From positions 248,001 to 312,000 of the forward strand of contig NZ_VUMH01000002.1 of NCBI RefSeq assembly GCF_009696265.1: a stretch of DNA of 64,000 nt. Direction: 5' to 3'. The stretch comes from Desulfovibrio porci (lineage in GTDB: Bacteria; Desulfobacterota; Desulfovibrionia; Desulfovibrionales; Desulfovibrionaceae). How positions within the stretch are numbered: position 1 is the first letter of the stretch; the number at the start of each line of letters is the position of its first letter. The notes under the pieces are model-generated. The model ran no database searches. It saw nothing but the letters and a program-made list of their open reading frames with translations, and was not told the DNA's origin. This document shows positions 55,173-62,972 of this stretch, one piece after another. The position numbers and the translations under genes are program-made.

Positions 55173-55964
55173 CTAGATGAGGTAGTAGACGCCGGGCTGC
55201 GTGCCCAGATTGGGCTTGCGGCGGATACTGTAGTTGGCGGCCAGGGCCTGACGCACCGTTGAATTGGGGTCTTCCAGATCTCCAAAGAGAATCTTGCCGC
55301 CCGAGGCTTCCACGCAGGCGGGCATCTTGCCCACGGCCAGACGTTCGGCGCAGAAGGTGCATTTTTCCACCACGCCGATCATGCGGGTGGGGAAGGTCGG
55401 GTTGGGCACGGGATCCGAAAGGTATTTACGCGGGTCCACAAAGTTGAAAGAGCGCGCGCCGTAAGGACAGCCGGCCATGCAGAAGCGGCAGCCGATGCAG
55501 CGGTGGTAGTCCATGGCCACGATGCCGTCTTCCATCCTGTAGGTGGCCTGGGTGGGGCAGACGCGCACGCAGGGCGGATTGGTGCAATGGTTGCACAGCA
55601 GCGGATAGTCGGCCTGGCGCGTCTTGTCGTTGATATGGGCGTTCATGTCGTCCGGGAAGACGCGGTCATACTTGTCCAGCCAGAACCACTTGATGTTCTG
55701 GTTGCCGGGAATGTGCGGCACGTTGTGGACCTTGTGGCAGGCTTCGATGAGCGCCTCGTAGTCCTCGGGGCCGCGGAACTGGCGGGTGTCGATGACCATG
55801 GCCCAGCGCTTGGCGGTCAGGGCGTTTTCGCCCCGCTCATACCGGCCGGGCGCGATCTGGGCCCGCGCCGCTCCGGCCGTGCCGGCCAGACCCGCCATCC
55901 CGCTGCTCAGGGCAAAGGCAGAAAGCCCCGCCACTTTCAGAAAGCTTCTTCTGCTCGTGTTCAT
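55173..55964 (-). CDS. dsrO: DsrO, periplasmic iron-sulfur subunit
   Basis: A 263-residue protein with a twin-arginine signal (TSRRSFLKVAG, cleaved after ARA) and ferredoxin-type cysteine groups: CNHCTNPPCVRVCP, CIGCRFCMAGCP and CTFCAERLAVGKMPAC. It transfers electrons between DsrP and DsrJ on the periplasmic side. The ATG shares its first base with the end of the dsrJ TAA stop (TAATG). The longer frame upstream runs inside dsrJ and is not used. Confidence 0.95.
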   Translation of the reverse strand: MNTSRRSFLKVAGLSAFALSSGMAGLAGTAGAARAQIAPGRYERGENALTAKRWAMVIDTRQFRGPEDYEALIEACHKVHNVPHIPGNQNIKWFWLDKYDRVFPDDMNAHINDKTRQADYPLLCNHCTNPPCVRVCPTQATYRMEDGIVAMDYHRCIGCRFCMAGCPYGARSFNFVDPRKYLSDPVPNPTFPTRMIGVVEKCTFCAERLAVGKMPACVEASGGKILFGDLEDPNSTVRQALAANYSIRRKPNLGTQPGVYYLI

Positions 55965-56347
55965 TACTTGCCCTCCGTGGGAATAATGTGGCAAGTCCAG
56001 CAATAGGGATAGACGCTGTTGGCCACGTGGCACTTTTCGCAGAATTCCTTGTAGTTGTTGTGACACTTCAGGCAGGTGTTCTGCAGGCTGATGACCCACT
56101 TTTTCCCGTCTTTGGCGGACACATAAACGCGGTTTTCCTTGCGCAGGGCCTCGTCGCGCCACTCGTTGAGCAGGCGCATATGCTGGGCGCGCATGAATTC
56201 CACGTCTTCAATGCAGTTCTTTTCATCCTTGGGCAGCACCACGTCGGTTTTTGTGTAGTCCTGTCCCAGATAGCTCACCCAGAAAGGGGAGCTGAACAGC
56301 ACCACAAAAATGACGATGCCCGTGATCACAGCTTTGGCGTTATACAT
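55964..56347 (-). CDS. dsrJ: DsrJ, triheme cytochrome c of the Dsr membrane complex
   Basis: A 127-residue protein with an uncleaved signal/anchor (residues 6-24) and three CxxCH sites: Cys92-His96, Cys103-His107 and Cys116-His120. Cys45 in DEKNCIED matches the conserved cysteine that serves as an unusual His/Cys heme ligand in DsrJ of other species. Its ATG follows the dsrK stop directly (TAGATG), showing tight translational coupling. It faces the periplasm; the electron partner there is not settled. Confidence 0.96.
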   Translation of the reverse strand: MYNAKAVITGIVIFVVLFSSPFWVSYLGQDYTKTDVVLPKDEKNCIEDVEFMRAQHMRLLNEWRDEALRKENRVYVSAKDGKKWVISLQNTCLKCHNNYKEFCEKCHVANSVYPYCWTCHIIPTEGK

Positions 56348-58009
56348 CTATCGGCCCTCCCCCTGCGCCTCAGGCGCATCAGCCGGGCTTTCCTCCGGCT
56401 CGTCCTCCGCCACATTGGGCAGGTCTTCCTGACGCATATCCATGGTGCGCTTGCATTCGCCCTTCATGACCAGAGCGTTGCCCACCAACTCGTGCAGGCC
56501 GCTCACGCTCACGCCCGGCGCCCAGTAGTCGGCCAGCGGGGGCAGGGTGGCGCGGTCGATGGCGCAGACGCAGGCCATGTGGTTGACGCCGTCTTTCTGC
56601 TGTACATAGCGCAGGGCGTTGCCGCGCGGCATGCCGGAGCGCATGCGCAGTTCCATGATTTCCTCGGTGTTCAGGCCCGAACCCGCGCCGCAGCAGAAGG
56701 TCTGCTCGCGGATGGTGTTTTCGGGCATTTCCACGAAGTTGTTGCAGACGTGCTTGAGCACGTAGCGCGGCTCGTCCAGCAGACCCATGGCGCGCGCCGG
56801 GTTGCAGGAGTCGTGGAAGGTGGTGACGAGATGGTCGTTACGGCTCGGGTCGAGCTTAAGCTTGTTGTGGTGGATCAGGTCGGCCGTGAATTCCGCGATG
56901 TGCACCATCTTGGTGGAGGCGGCGTTGGAGAACACCGTGCCGGTGATGGGCGAGACCGGAATTTCCATATTGGCCGGGGCCGGTCCGTTGTAGGTATCCA
57001 TGTACTGGTTGATCACGCGCCACATGTGCCCGCACTCGCCGCCCAGAATCCATTTGACGCCCAGGCGCTCGGCTTCGGCGTACATCTTGGCGTTGAGCTT
57101 CTTGGCCATGTTGAAGGAGGTGAAGGAACCGAAGTTGCCGCCCTCCGAGGCGTAGGTGGAGAAGGTATAGTCCAGGTCCAGCTCATGGAAGAGCATCAGG
57201 TAGCCCATGAAGGTGTAGATGCCGGGATCCGCGAACACGTCGCCCGAGGGCGTGATGAAGAGGATCTCGTGGCCCTTTTCGTTGAAGGGCGTCTTGGGAC
57301 GGATGCCGGTGATGGTTTCGCAGTCGTCGGCCAGCATTTCCACGATTTCCACAAAGGAATGAGGCTGGATGCCCAGATGGTTGCCGGTGAAACTGCAGTT
57401 TTTGACCGGGTCCATGATCCAGTGGATGCCCAGGCCCACCTCATGCAGCAGTTCGCGCACGATGGCCGTGATTTCGGCCGTGTCGATGCCGTAGGGGCAG
57501 AACAGCGAACAGCGGCGGCATTCCGTGCACTGGTAGGCGTAGTAGAAAAGCTCCTTGACCACGCTCATGTCCCAGCCGCGCGCGCCCGCCTTCTTGCCCA
57601 GAATCTTGCCGAGCATGGTGTAGTCGCGCCGGTAGAGGGAGCGCAACAGCTCGGCGCGCAGCACGGGCATGTTCTTGGGATCGTTGGTGCCCAGGAAGAA
57701 ATGGCACTTGTCCGCGCAGGCGCCGCAGCGCACGCAGATGTCCATGAAGAGTTTCAGCGAACGATGCTTCTCCAGGCGGTCGGCAAAGGCGTCGCAGAGA
57801 ATCTTTTCCCAGTTCTCCGGCAGGTTCCAGTCCTCTGCGGCCGGATCCCAATCGTGGGGATTGGGCATGTGCAGGAGTTCCATGGTCTCTTTTTTGGCCG
57901 GGTAGCAGAAGCTGCCCGGCGTGAATTCAGGCTTGGTGTCGAGCCAGCTTTTGTCCGGAAAGGCCGGGCGGCTGGCGACGAGCATTTGCGGCGTAGGTAA
58001 TTTTGCCAT
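56348..58009 (-). CDS. dsrK: DsrK, HdrD-like catalytic subunit
   Basis: A 553-residue cytoplasmic subunit related to heterodisulfide reductase HdrD. It has two [4Fe-4S] groups (CGACADKCHFFLG and CTECRRCSLFCPYGID) and CCG-type cysteine domains (SCNPARAMGL...FCCGAGSGLNTEE) that hold the special catalytic cluster. It is thought to reduce the DsrC trisulfide/disulfide with electrons from menaquinol through DsrM. The acidic C-terminus (EDEPEESPADAPEA) is variable. GGAG precedes the start; 12 bases after dsrM. Confidence 0.97.
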   Translation of the reverse strand: MAKLPTPQMLVASRPAFPDKSWLDTKPEFTPGSFCYPAKKETMELLHMPNPHDWDPAAEDWNLPENWEKILCDAFADRLEKHRSLKLFMDICVRCGACADKCHFFLGTNDPKNMPVLRAELLRSLYRRDYTMLGKILGKKAGARGWDMSVVKELFYYAYQCTECRRCSLFCPYGIDTAEITAIVRELLHEVGLGIHWIMDPVKNCSFTGNHLGIQPHSFVEIVEMLADDCETITGIRPKTPFNEKGHEILFITPSGDVFADPGIYTFMGYLMLFHELDLDYTFSTYASEGGNFGSFTSFNMAKKLNAKMYAEAERLGVKWILGGECGHMWRVINQYMDTYNGPAPANMEIPVSPITGTVFSNAASTKMVHIAEFTADLIHHNKLKLDPSRNDHLVTTFHDSCNPARAMGLLDEPRYVLKHVCNNFVEMPENTIREQTFCCGAGSGLNTEEIMELRMRSGMPRGNALRYVQQKDGVNHMACVCAIDRATLPPLADYWAPGVSVSGLHELVGNALVMKGECKRTMDMRQEDLPNVAEDEPEESPADAPEAQGEGR

Positions 58010-58021
58010 GATGACGACTCC

Positions 58022-59041
58022 TTACTCGGCGGCCTTTTCGGGTTGCTTCTCCAGCGGCAGGCCGGCTTCGGCCATGGCGTCGCGGTAGGTATCCTCGTAC
58101 TCGGGGTAGGTGAAGTACTGCTTGGGCGGATTCCAGGGATTGATATGGCGCACCCGGCGGGAATTGTTGGCCTGGTTGCGCGTGGGGCTGAAGAACACGC
58201 CCGGCATATGCGCGAGTTTGGAGAAGGGGAAGTAGATCAGCAGCACGCTGACCAGGGTCAGGTGCACGAAGAACAGGGCGTTGATGCCCGCGCCGGACAC
58301 GGGAGCGAAGTGGGTCAGGCCCATGACGAAGATCTTGACCTGGGCGATTTCGGTTTTATCAAAATAGCGCAGGCAGATGCCGGTGCCCACGATGCCGATG
58401 AGCAGCCAGAGCGGGAAGTAGTCGTTGAGCAGGGAGAGATAGCGCAGGCGCTGGTTGAAAATGCGCCGGGCCAGCAGAAAGAGCAGGGCCGCCAGGGCCA
58501 GCCCGCCGGTCCAGAAGAAGCGCGGCGAACCTATCTGCATGATCCCGTCGATGGATTCCAGAAAGGTGATACAGGACGGCACCGGCTCAATGAAGAAGCG
58601 GAAGTGCCGGATGAAGATCAGCAGGAAGCAGTAGTGGAAGAGCAGGGCGAAACACCACAGCCATTTGGAGGAATAATAGACGCTGCGAGGCCCGTTGCTG
58701 ACGGGGTCGTTTTCGCGCACGTCGGCCAGGCTGTTGCGGAAAAGCGAACGGAAGAAAAAGACTTCCAGAAACATGCGCTGGACAACGCCCCAAGTGGTGC
58801 TGGGACAGTCGATCTTGTTCTGCTTGATGAAATCAAGCGATTGCTCCTGGCCGCCGGTGGTGGGGATGCAGAAGGGCACGGGCGATTTCGCCCAGTAGAC
58901 CATGCGCCAGACCATGCCGACGATGAAGACGACTGCCGCCACATAAGGCAGCGCTACGCCGAACAGAGAGGCGAGCCCCGCGCTCGCTCCCGCCCAGGCG
59001 ATGGCCCCTATGAGCAGCACCAGCAGTAATGATGAGAACAT
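58022..59041 (-). CDS. dsrM: DsrM, diheme cytochrome b subunit
   Basis: A 339-residue inner-membrane protein of the NarI/HdrE type, with about six to seven helices and conserved histidines (LLFHYCFLLIFIRHFRFF; GLTHFAPVSG; FFVHLTLVSVLLIYFPFSKLAHMPG) that bind heme b. It passes menaquinol electrons to DsrK. GAGGTAGGG precedes the ATG. The 228 bases before it separate it from the RsbRD-like gene, without an obvious terminator, so they may share a message. Confidence 0.96.
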   Translation of the reverse strand: MFSSLLLVLLIGAIAWAGASAGLASLFGVALPYVAAVVFIVGMVWRMVYWAKSPVPFCIPTTGGQEQSLDFIKQNKIDCPSTTWGVVQRMFLEVFFFRSLFRNSLADVRENDPVSNGPRSVYYSSKWLWCFALLFHYCFLLIFIRHFRFFIEPVPSCITFLESIDGIMQIGSPRFFWTGGLALAALLFLLARRIFNQRLRYLSLLNDYFPLWLLIGIVGTGICLRYFDKTEIAQVKIFVMGLTHFAPVSGAGINALFFVHLTLVSVLLIYFPFSKLAHMPGVFFSPTRNQANNSRRVRHINPWNPPKQYFTYPEYEDTYRDAMAEAGLPLEKQPEKAAE

Positions 59042-59269
59042 TCCCTACCTCGCTTGACTACAAGTTATCCCGACCATCCGAGCGGATTCCGGGAAGATCT
59101 TTGCGCTCCACACGTCTGTGGGCCTTGCCGTCCGCGTGTTTTCGCCGGGGACCGGCCGGATGGCCGCCCCGACGCCCTTGTGTCGCGCCCCGCGCCACAG
59201 CGAAAACCGGCTGCGGACGCAGGGTCCGCCGCCGCGCTCCGGCTCCAGGCCGCCTCCCGCCGTTGCGCG

Positions 59270-59794
59270 TCAGCGCGCGTCGGACGGGCCTTCCTCCAAC
59301 CTCTGCGCCCAGCGCGCCAATTGAGCGTGCTGGTTGCGGATTTCCTTGATGCGCGACTCCGCCAGCGTTTCGCGGGCCGCGGTGTAGATGTCAAAAGCCA
59401 ACAACGCCAGGCTGTCCAGCCGGGATTCGGCCGTGAGATAGGCGTCAAGTTCGCCCTGGGCGGCCAGCGTCGGCAGGATGTGCTCCCGCAGCAGAGGCTT
59501 CATCAGATAAAAAACGCCCAGACCCTGGCTGGGCGTGAAGGTCTGCACGGCGCGCAGCTTCACGAAACGTTCCAGCGCGGCCTTGACCGTGTCGATTTCC
59601 ACCTCTTCCCCGGCCACGGCATCATACAGCGTGCCCGCCGCCTCTTTGGTCATATGGGCCACGGGATTGCCGAAAGGGTCCCGTTTGGTGCGCAGAAAAC
59701 CTGTGGTTTCAAAGGGATAGGTAGAGTATACCGCCTCCGTCCAGAGGCGAACCACATCGTTTTTCCGGCTGCGAAATATTTCTTGTATGTTCAT
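59270..59794 (-). CDS. RsbRD N-terminal domain protein upstream of dsrM
   Basis: A 174-residue all-helical cytoplasmic protein that fits the RsbRD_N domain (FRSRKNDVVRLWTEAVYSTYPFE at the start; GEEVEIDTVKAALERFVKLRAVQTFTPSQGLGVFYLMKPLLRE in the middle). Such domains occur in stressosome sensors. I recall the same type of gene just ahead of dsrMKJOP in other Desulfovibrio genomes, which suggests a regulatory or assembly role for the complex, but no function has been shown here. No output domain is present. Preceded by a good promoter at 59831-59859. Confidence 0.78.
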   Translation of the reverse strand: MNIQEIFRSRKNDVVRLWTEAVYSTYPFETTGFLRTKRDPFGNPVAHMTKEAAGTLYDAVAGEEVEIDTVKAALERFVKLRAVQTFTPSQGLGVFYLMKPLLREHILPTLAAQGELDAYLTAESRLDSLALLAFDIYTAARETLAESRIKEIRNQHAQLARWAQRLEEGPSDAR

Positions 59795-59830
59795 GGATTC
59801 CAGCTAAACGGCCAAGCGTATAGTTTTCTC

Positions 59831-59859
59831 ATATAAGCGGGAAGGGTCAAGCGCGTCAA
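59831..59859 (-). promoter_or_regulatory. Promoter of the RsbRD-like gene and probably of dsrMKJOP
   Basis: Minus-strand TTGACG (59859-59854), 17 bases, TTATAT (59836-59831), leader of about 30 bases. Confidence 0.55.
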
Positions 59860-60052
59860 GCCCTTTCGGGCATTTTACGCGCTGTCCCCAGCTCCCGGCG
59901 TTGGAAAAAAGCGCGCGGTTTCAGGCCCGAAGGCCGGGACGAAGGCGCTCTGGTCGACTGCGGCAAAAGTTTATCCGTCAGAAGCAAGTGGGTATGCATG
60001 GATTGTGCTAAAATGCACAATCAGGACGTTCCCATCAGTAAATCGCCGTCGG

Positions 60053-61123
60053 CTACGGACAGGGGGCAGCGCCGCCGCACTGGCCCGCCACCTGGGGATC
60101 CAGGGGCAGAGCGGCGTCTTGTCCGTCCTGCGCTCCAGGCTGGCCGCCGGTTTGGTCGTCCCGCGCGGAAGACGGCGTCTCCTGGGACTGCGCGGGCGGG
60201 GGGGGCGCCGGGATATCCGTCCGGCTGTCCGTCCGGTTTGATGCGGAGCCCGCCGGCTGGCGGTTTTGCCGGGCCTGTTGCTTGACCAGCATACTGGGCA
60301 GCCCGTGGTATTCAAAGAAGGGCACGGTCTGCGCGCCGGCGGAAAAGACATGGGCCTTGTTGCGCAGCATTCTGAAACGCAGCCAGAGCAGGTCGGGGCT
60401 CAGAGCCGCGAGTCCGCGCGGCGGGGTCACGTTCTGGGACTGGCCCAGGGCTTCGGCCAGATTCATGCCCGTGTCCAGCAGGCGGCGCATCTGGGCCACC
60501 CTGTACACGTCGCTGTCGTTTTCGGCCAGGGGATAGAAAGCCACGTCCACATGCCCCGAAAGGATGTCAATGCCCTCGCGGCAGCTCGGGCAGGAGGGGG
60601 AGAAGAACATGCGCACCGTGGCCTCGTCGTCGCCCTCCGTGATGGGCCAGATCGCGGTCTGGGAGCGGGCCACAGCTCCCACATTGACCGTGAACAGCAG
60701 GACCCAGACCAGGAGCAGGGCCGAGCGGCGGGGCTGGATGCCGCGCCCGCGCGCCTGCCCCTGTTCCGCCTGTCGGAAGCCCAGGTAGGTCAGGGCGAAG
60801 AACACGGCCACCACCAGGCAGCTCACGCAGGGCGCGGTCAGGGCCATGAGCAGCAACAGGCAGATATCGCCCAGCAGGGCCAGCCCGGCCAGAAGGCATC
60901 CCGGTGCGGCGGCCCCCAGCAGGGCCAGCAGAGCCAGAACCGCGAAGGTTCCCGTGCCCAGCCACCAGAGCGAAACGCCGCCCACTGTGAAATCCTGATA
61001 CAATGAGCAACCGGCTGTCACGCAGAAATTGACGTCATTGCCGAAGGCGCTCCAGATGCAGAAAGCCGCTGCCAGCAGCGCGATGCACAAAGGGCCGGTG
61101 AGTATCTCGCGGGATCGCTTCAT
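60053..61123 (-). CDS. Membrane thiol-disulfide protein: VKOR-like membrane part plus thioredoxin-like domain
   Basis: A 356-residue protein. Residues ~1-160 contain four to five helices with paired cysteines: VTAGCSLYQDF near residue 40 and APCVSC near 98, positioned as in vitamin K epoxide reductase-type enzymes that pass electrons to quinone. After another helix a thioredoxin-like part holds MFFSPSCPSCREGID (CPSC). The last ~75 residues are a Gln/Pro/Ser/Asp-rich tail with two Cys near the end. It likely makes or breaks disulfides in periplasmic proteins. AGGTG precedes the ATG. Promoter at 61226-61254. Assignment to VKOR rests on cysteine spacing and topology. Confidence 0.6.
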   Translation of the reverse strand: MKRSREILTGPLCIALLAAAFCIWSAFGNDVNFCVTAGCSLYQDFTVGGVSLWWLGTGTFAVLALLALLGAAAPGCLLAGLALLGDICLLLLMALTAPCVSCLVVAVFFALTYLGFRQAEQGQARGRGIQPRRSALLLVWVLLFTVNVGAVARSQTAIWPITEGDDEATVRMFFSPSCPSCREGIDILSGHVDVAFYPLAENDSDVYRVAQMRRLLDTGMNLAEALGQSQNVTPPRGLAALSPDLLWLRFRMLRNKAHVFSAGAQTVPFFEYHGLPSMLVKQQARQNRQPAGSASNRTDSRTDIPAPPPPAQSQETPSSARDDQTGGQPGAQDGQDAALPLDPQVAGQCGGAAPCP

Positions 61124-61225
61124 GAAACACCTGTGGTATGGCTGTGAGGCGCGGACGCGCCGCTGTTTTCAATACGCCGTGGGGGAGACCGCTTCCTCGG
61201 AAGCGTTGGCCGCAAAAGTACAAAA

Positions 61226-61254
61226 TTTATAGGCTGTTTTTTACTTTTCGTAAA
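61226..61254 (-). promoter_or_regulatory. Promoter of the VKOR-like gene
   Basis: Minus-strand TTTACG (61254-61249), 17 bases, TATAAA (61231-61226). Confidence 0.5.
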
Positions 61255-61387
61255 GCGCGGGAGCTTTTGGAGCGCTTCGCCACGCGCCGGACGGTGAGGC
61301 GGCGGGCCGGGCTTGCCCTGAACCGGGCTACGGCTTATGAAAAAAAGCAGTCCGAATCGACAACGGCGTGGGCGGCGGGTGCCGACG

Positions 61388-61527
61388 AGAGCATTGCAAC
61401 TTTAAAATGCTCTGACGCCGCACACGGTGCGGCGCGGCGCGAAGCGGCCTGGATTCAGCCGAAAACCGTGCTTTTCGGCAGAATGAACCTTTGAAAAGCT
61501 GCGATTTTTCAAAGGCAATCTGCTCTA
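61388..61527. repeat. AGAGCA repeat, copy 2 (longest)
   Basis: Begins AGAGCATTGCAACTTTAAAATGCTCTGACG and ends GGCAATCTGCTCTA. Inside are GCCGCACACGGTGCGGC and GCCGAAAACCGTGCTTTTCGGC type hairpins and TTTGAAAAGCTGCGATTTTTCAAAGG. It is 140 bases, about twice copy 1, with the same ends. Confidence 0.6.
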
Positions 61528-61724
61528 AGATCAGCAACTCCGATACTCCGTGAATCGTCGGGATTTATTCCCGCCGTCGGCGTGCGGATTTCGTGCCGCT
61601 CCGCCCGGCGGATTTTTTGAAAACGAGCCGTTGGCCGCGCAAACACGGCGAAGCGGAGTTTGCAAGCAGTCCGAGTTCGCGTCGGCACGACGACGGAGCG
61701 GCTTTTTTCCCTGTGGAGGCCCGC

Positions 61725-62474
61725 ATGCTTCTTTCCCCTCTGGAACTGTTTTGCGCCGCCGCGGCCGTGTTCTGCGCCGGTCTGGTCCGGGGGGCCACGG
61801 GCTTCGGCTTTTCCATGATCTGTATTGTGCTGCTGACGTTGCTGCTGCCCCCGGCGCGCATCGCGCCGGTCATCGTGCTCTGGGAAATCGCGGCCAGCGC
61901 CGGGCATCTGCCCTTTGTTTATAAAGAGGCGGACTGGAAAGCCCTGCGCCATCTGGGTCTGGGCGTGGTTCTGGGCACGCCTCCGGGCGCGTACTGCCTG
62001 GCCTCTCTGCCCGCCGCGCCCATGACCATAGGCATCAATGCCGTGGTGCTGGTCCTGACGGCCATGCTCTTTTTCGGCTTCAAGCTGCGGCAACGGCCGG
62101 GCCGCTGGGGAACCTGCGGCGTGGGCGCGCTTACCGGCCTGATCAACGGCGCGTCGGCCAACGGCGGACCGCCGGTGATCCTTTTTTTCCTGTCCGGACC
62201 GTCCAGCGCGGCGGTCAGCCGCGCCTCGCTCATTGCCTTTTTTCTGTTCACCGATGTGCTGGCCGCGCTGGTGTACTGGGGCTACGGCCTGATGACGGTG
62301 CAGGTGTTCCTGCTGGCCGCCGTGCTGCTGCCCTGCGTGGCTTTGGGCATCTGGCTGGGCGCGCGCTGGTTTCGGCATGTGGACGAGGCCCGCTTTCGGC
62401 GCGTGGTGCTGGCGTTGCTGCTGTTGATGGCTTTGGCGGGCCTGGCGCCCGCCGTCCTGAAGCTTGCGGGCTGA
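61725..62474 (+). CDS. TauE/SafE-family permease
   Basis: A 249-residue inner-membrane protein with about eight helices. FCAGLVRGATGFGFSMICIVLL and the second-half GALTGLINGASANGGPPVILFFLS are the paired family motifs. Members move sulfite, sulfoacetate, sulfolactate or other small organosulfur or organic anions; export of a sulfur compound would suit the neighbourhood but is not shown. GGAGG supports the ATG at 61725 over an in-frame start further upstream. Confidence 0.85.
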   Translation: MLLSPLELFCAAAAVFCAGLVRGATGFGFSMICIVLLTLLLPPARIAPVIVLWEIAASAGHLPFVYKEADWKALRHLGLGVVLGTPPGAYCLASLPAAPMTIGINAVVLVLTAMLFFGFKLRQRPGRWGTCGVGALTGLINGASANGGPPVILFFLSGPSSAAVSRASLIAFFLFTDVLAALVYWGYGLMTVQVFLLAAVLLPCVALGIWLGARWFRHVDEARFRRVVLALLLLMALAGLAPAVLKLAG

Positions 62475-62575
62475 CGGATGCGGAAAAACCTTGTTTTCCG
62501 CAATGACGCGGGCCACACTGAACCGGTGCGACGGGATTACGGGATTGCCCGTCAAAACGTGTCTGGAGAAAAATT

Positions 62576-62827
62576 ATGTGGAAGAACGTCATCTTGTTGG
62601 GAACCTTCGCTTTTCTGCTCTGCGCCTGCGGCGGTGTGCGCAACGCCAAACTGCCTGACGGCAGCGAGGGCTATTCCATCAACTGCAATGGAGAGGACAG
62701 CGACTGGGCGGACTGCTACAATCAGGCGGCGGACAAGTGCGGCGGCCCCTATGAGATCGTCAGCACCAATACCGTCGGCGTGCGCGATACGCCCATGCGG
62801 AATATTATTGTGAAGTGCAAGAAATAG
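62576..62827 (+). CDS. Small lipoprotein of unknown function
   Basis: An 83-residue lipoprotein: hydrophobic lead with LLCAC (Cys18), then a mature part with four further Cys (NCNGEDSDWADCYNQAADKCGG... KCKK) likely forming two disulfides. The pattern SINCNGEDSDWADCYNQAADKCG is similar to that of small cysteine-rich lipoproteins of Proteobacteria. GGAG lies before the ATG. Its TAG is the first triplet of repeat copy 3. Confidence 0.7.
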   Translation: MWKNVILLGTFAFLLCACGGVRNAKLPDGSEGYSINCNGEDSDWADCYNQAADKCGGPYEIVSTNTVGVRDTPMRNIIVKCKK

Positions 62828-62921
62828 AGCAATGTTATTTTGAAATTGCTCTGACGGCTGCGAGAGCGGCCGCACGCCCGGCGGCGTGCCGAGAAGCGTG
62901 GTTTGACGTCAATGCAAATAT
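62825..62921. repeat. AGAGCA repeat, copy 3 (right end degraded)
   Basis: Begins TAGAGCAATGTTATTTTGAA with ATTGCTCTGACGG closing the first hairpin, then GCGAGAGCGGCCGC. The right end (GACGTCAATGCAAAT) has only partial likeness to the CAATCTGCTCTA ends of copies 1 and 2. Starts on the stop codon of the small lipoprotein. Confidence 0.5.
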
Positions 62922-62955
62922 AAAAGGGACGCCCTGCAGGGCGTCCCTTTTATAT
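62918..62955. terminator. Bidirectional terminator between the lipoprotein and sat
   Basis: A perfect 38-base palindrome centred on TGCA, with ATATAAAAGGG at one end and CCCTTTTATAT at the other. It gives a GC-rich stem and a T-run on both strands, and so ends both convergent messages. Confidence 0.85.
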
Positions 62956-62972
62956 CATGCTGACGCGGTCCG

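Larger units (their letters stand above)
61124..61724. other. Gene-free interval with promoter and repeat copy 2
   Basis: The reading frames here look accidental. The left part carries the promoter of the VKOR-like gene, 61388-61527 the dispersed repeat, and 61528-61724 the approach to the TauE/SafE gene, with no further signal recognised apart from its ribosome site (GGAGG before 61725). Confidence 0.5.

Noticed and set aside
61138-61494. Open frame in the interval before the TauE/SafE gene
   Set aside because: No start signal, and it crosses the dispersed repeat; composition is not protein-like.
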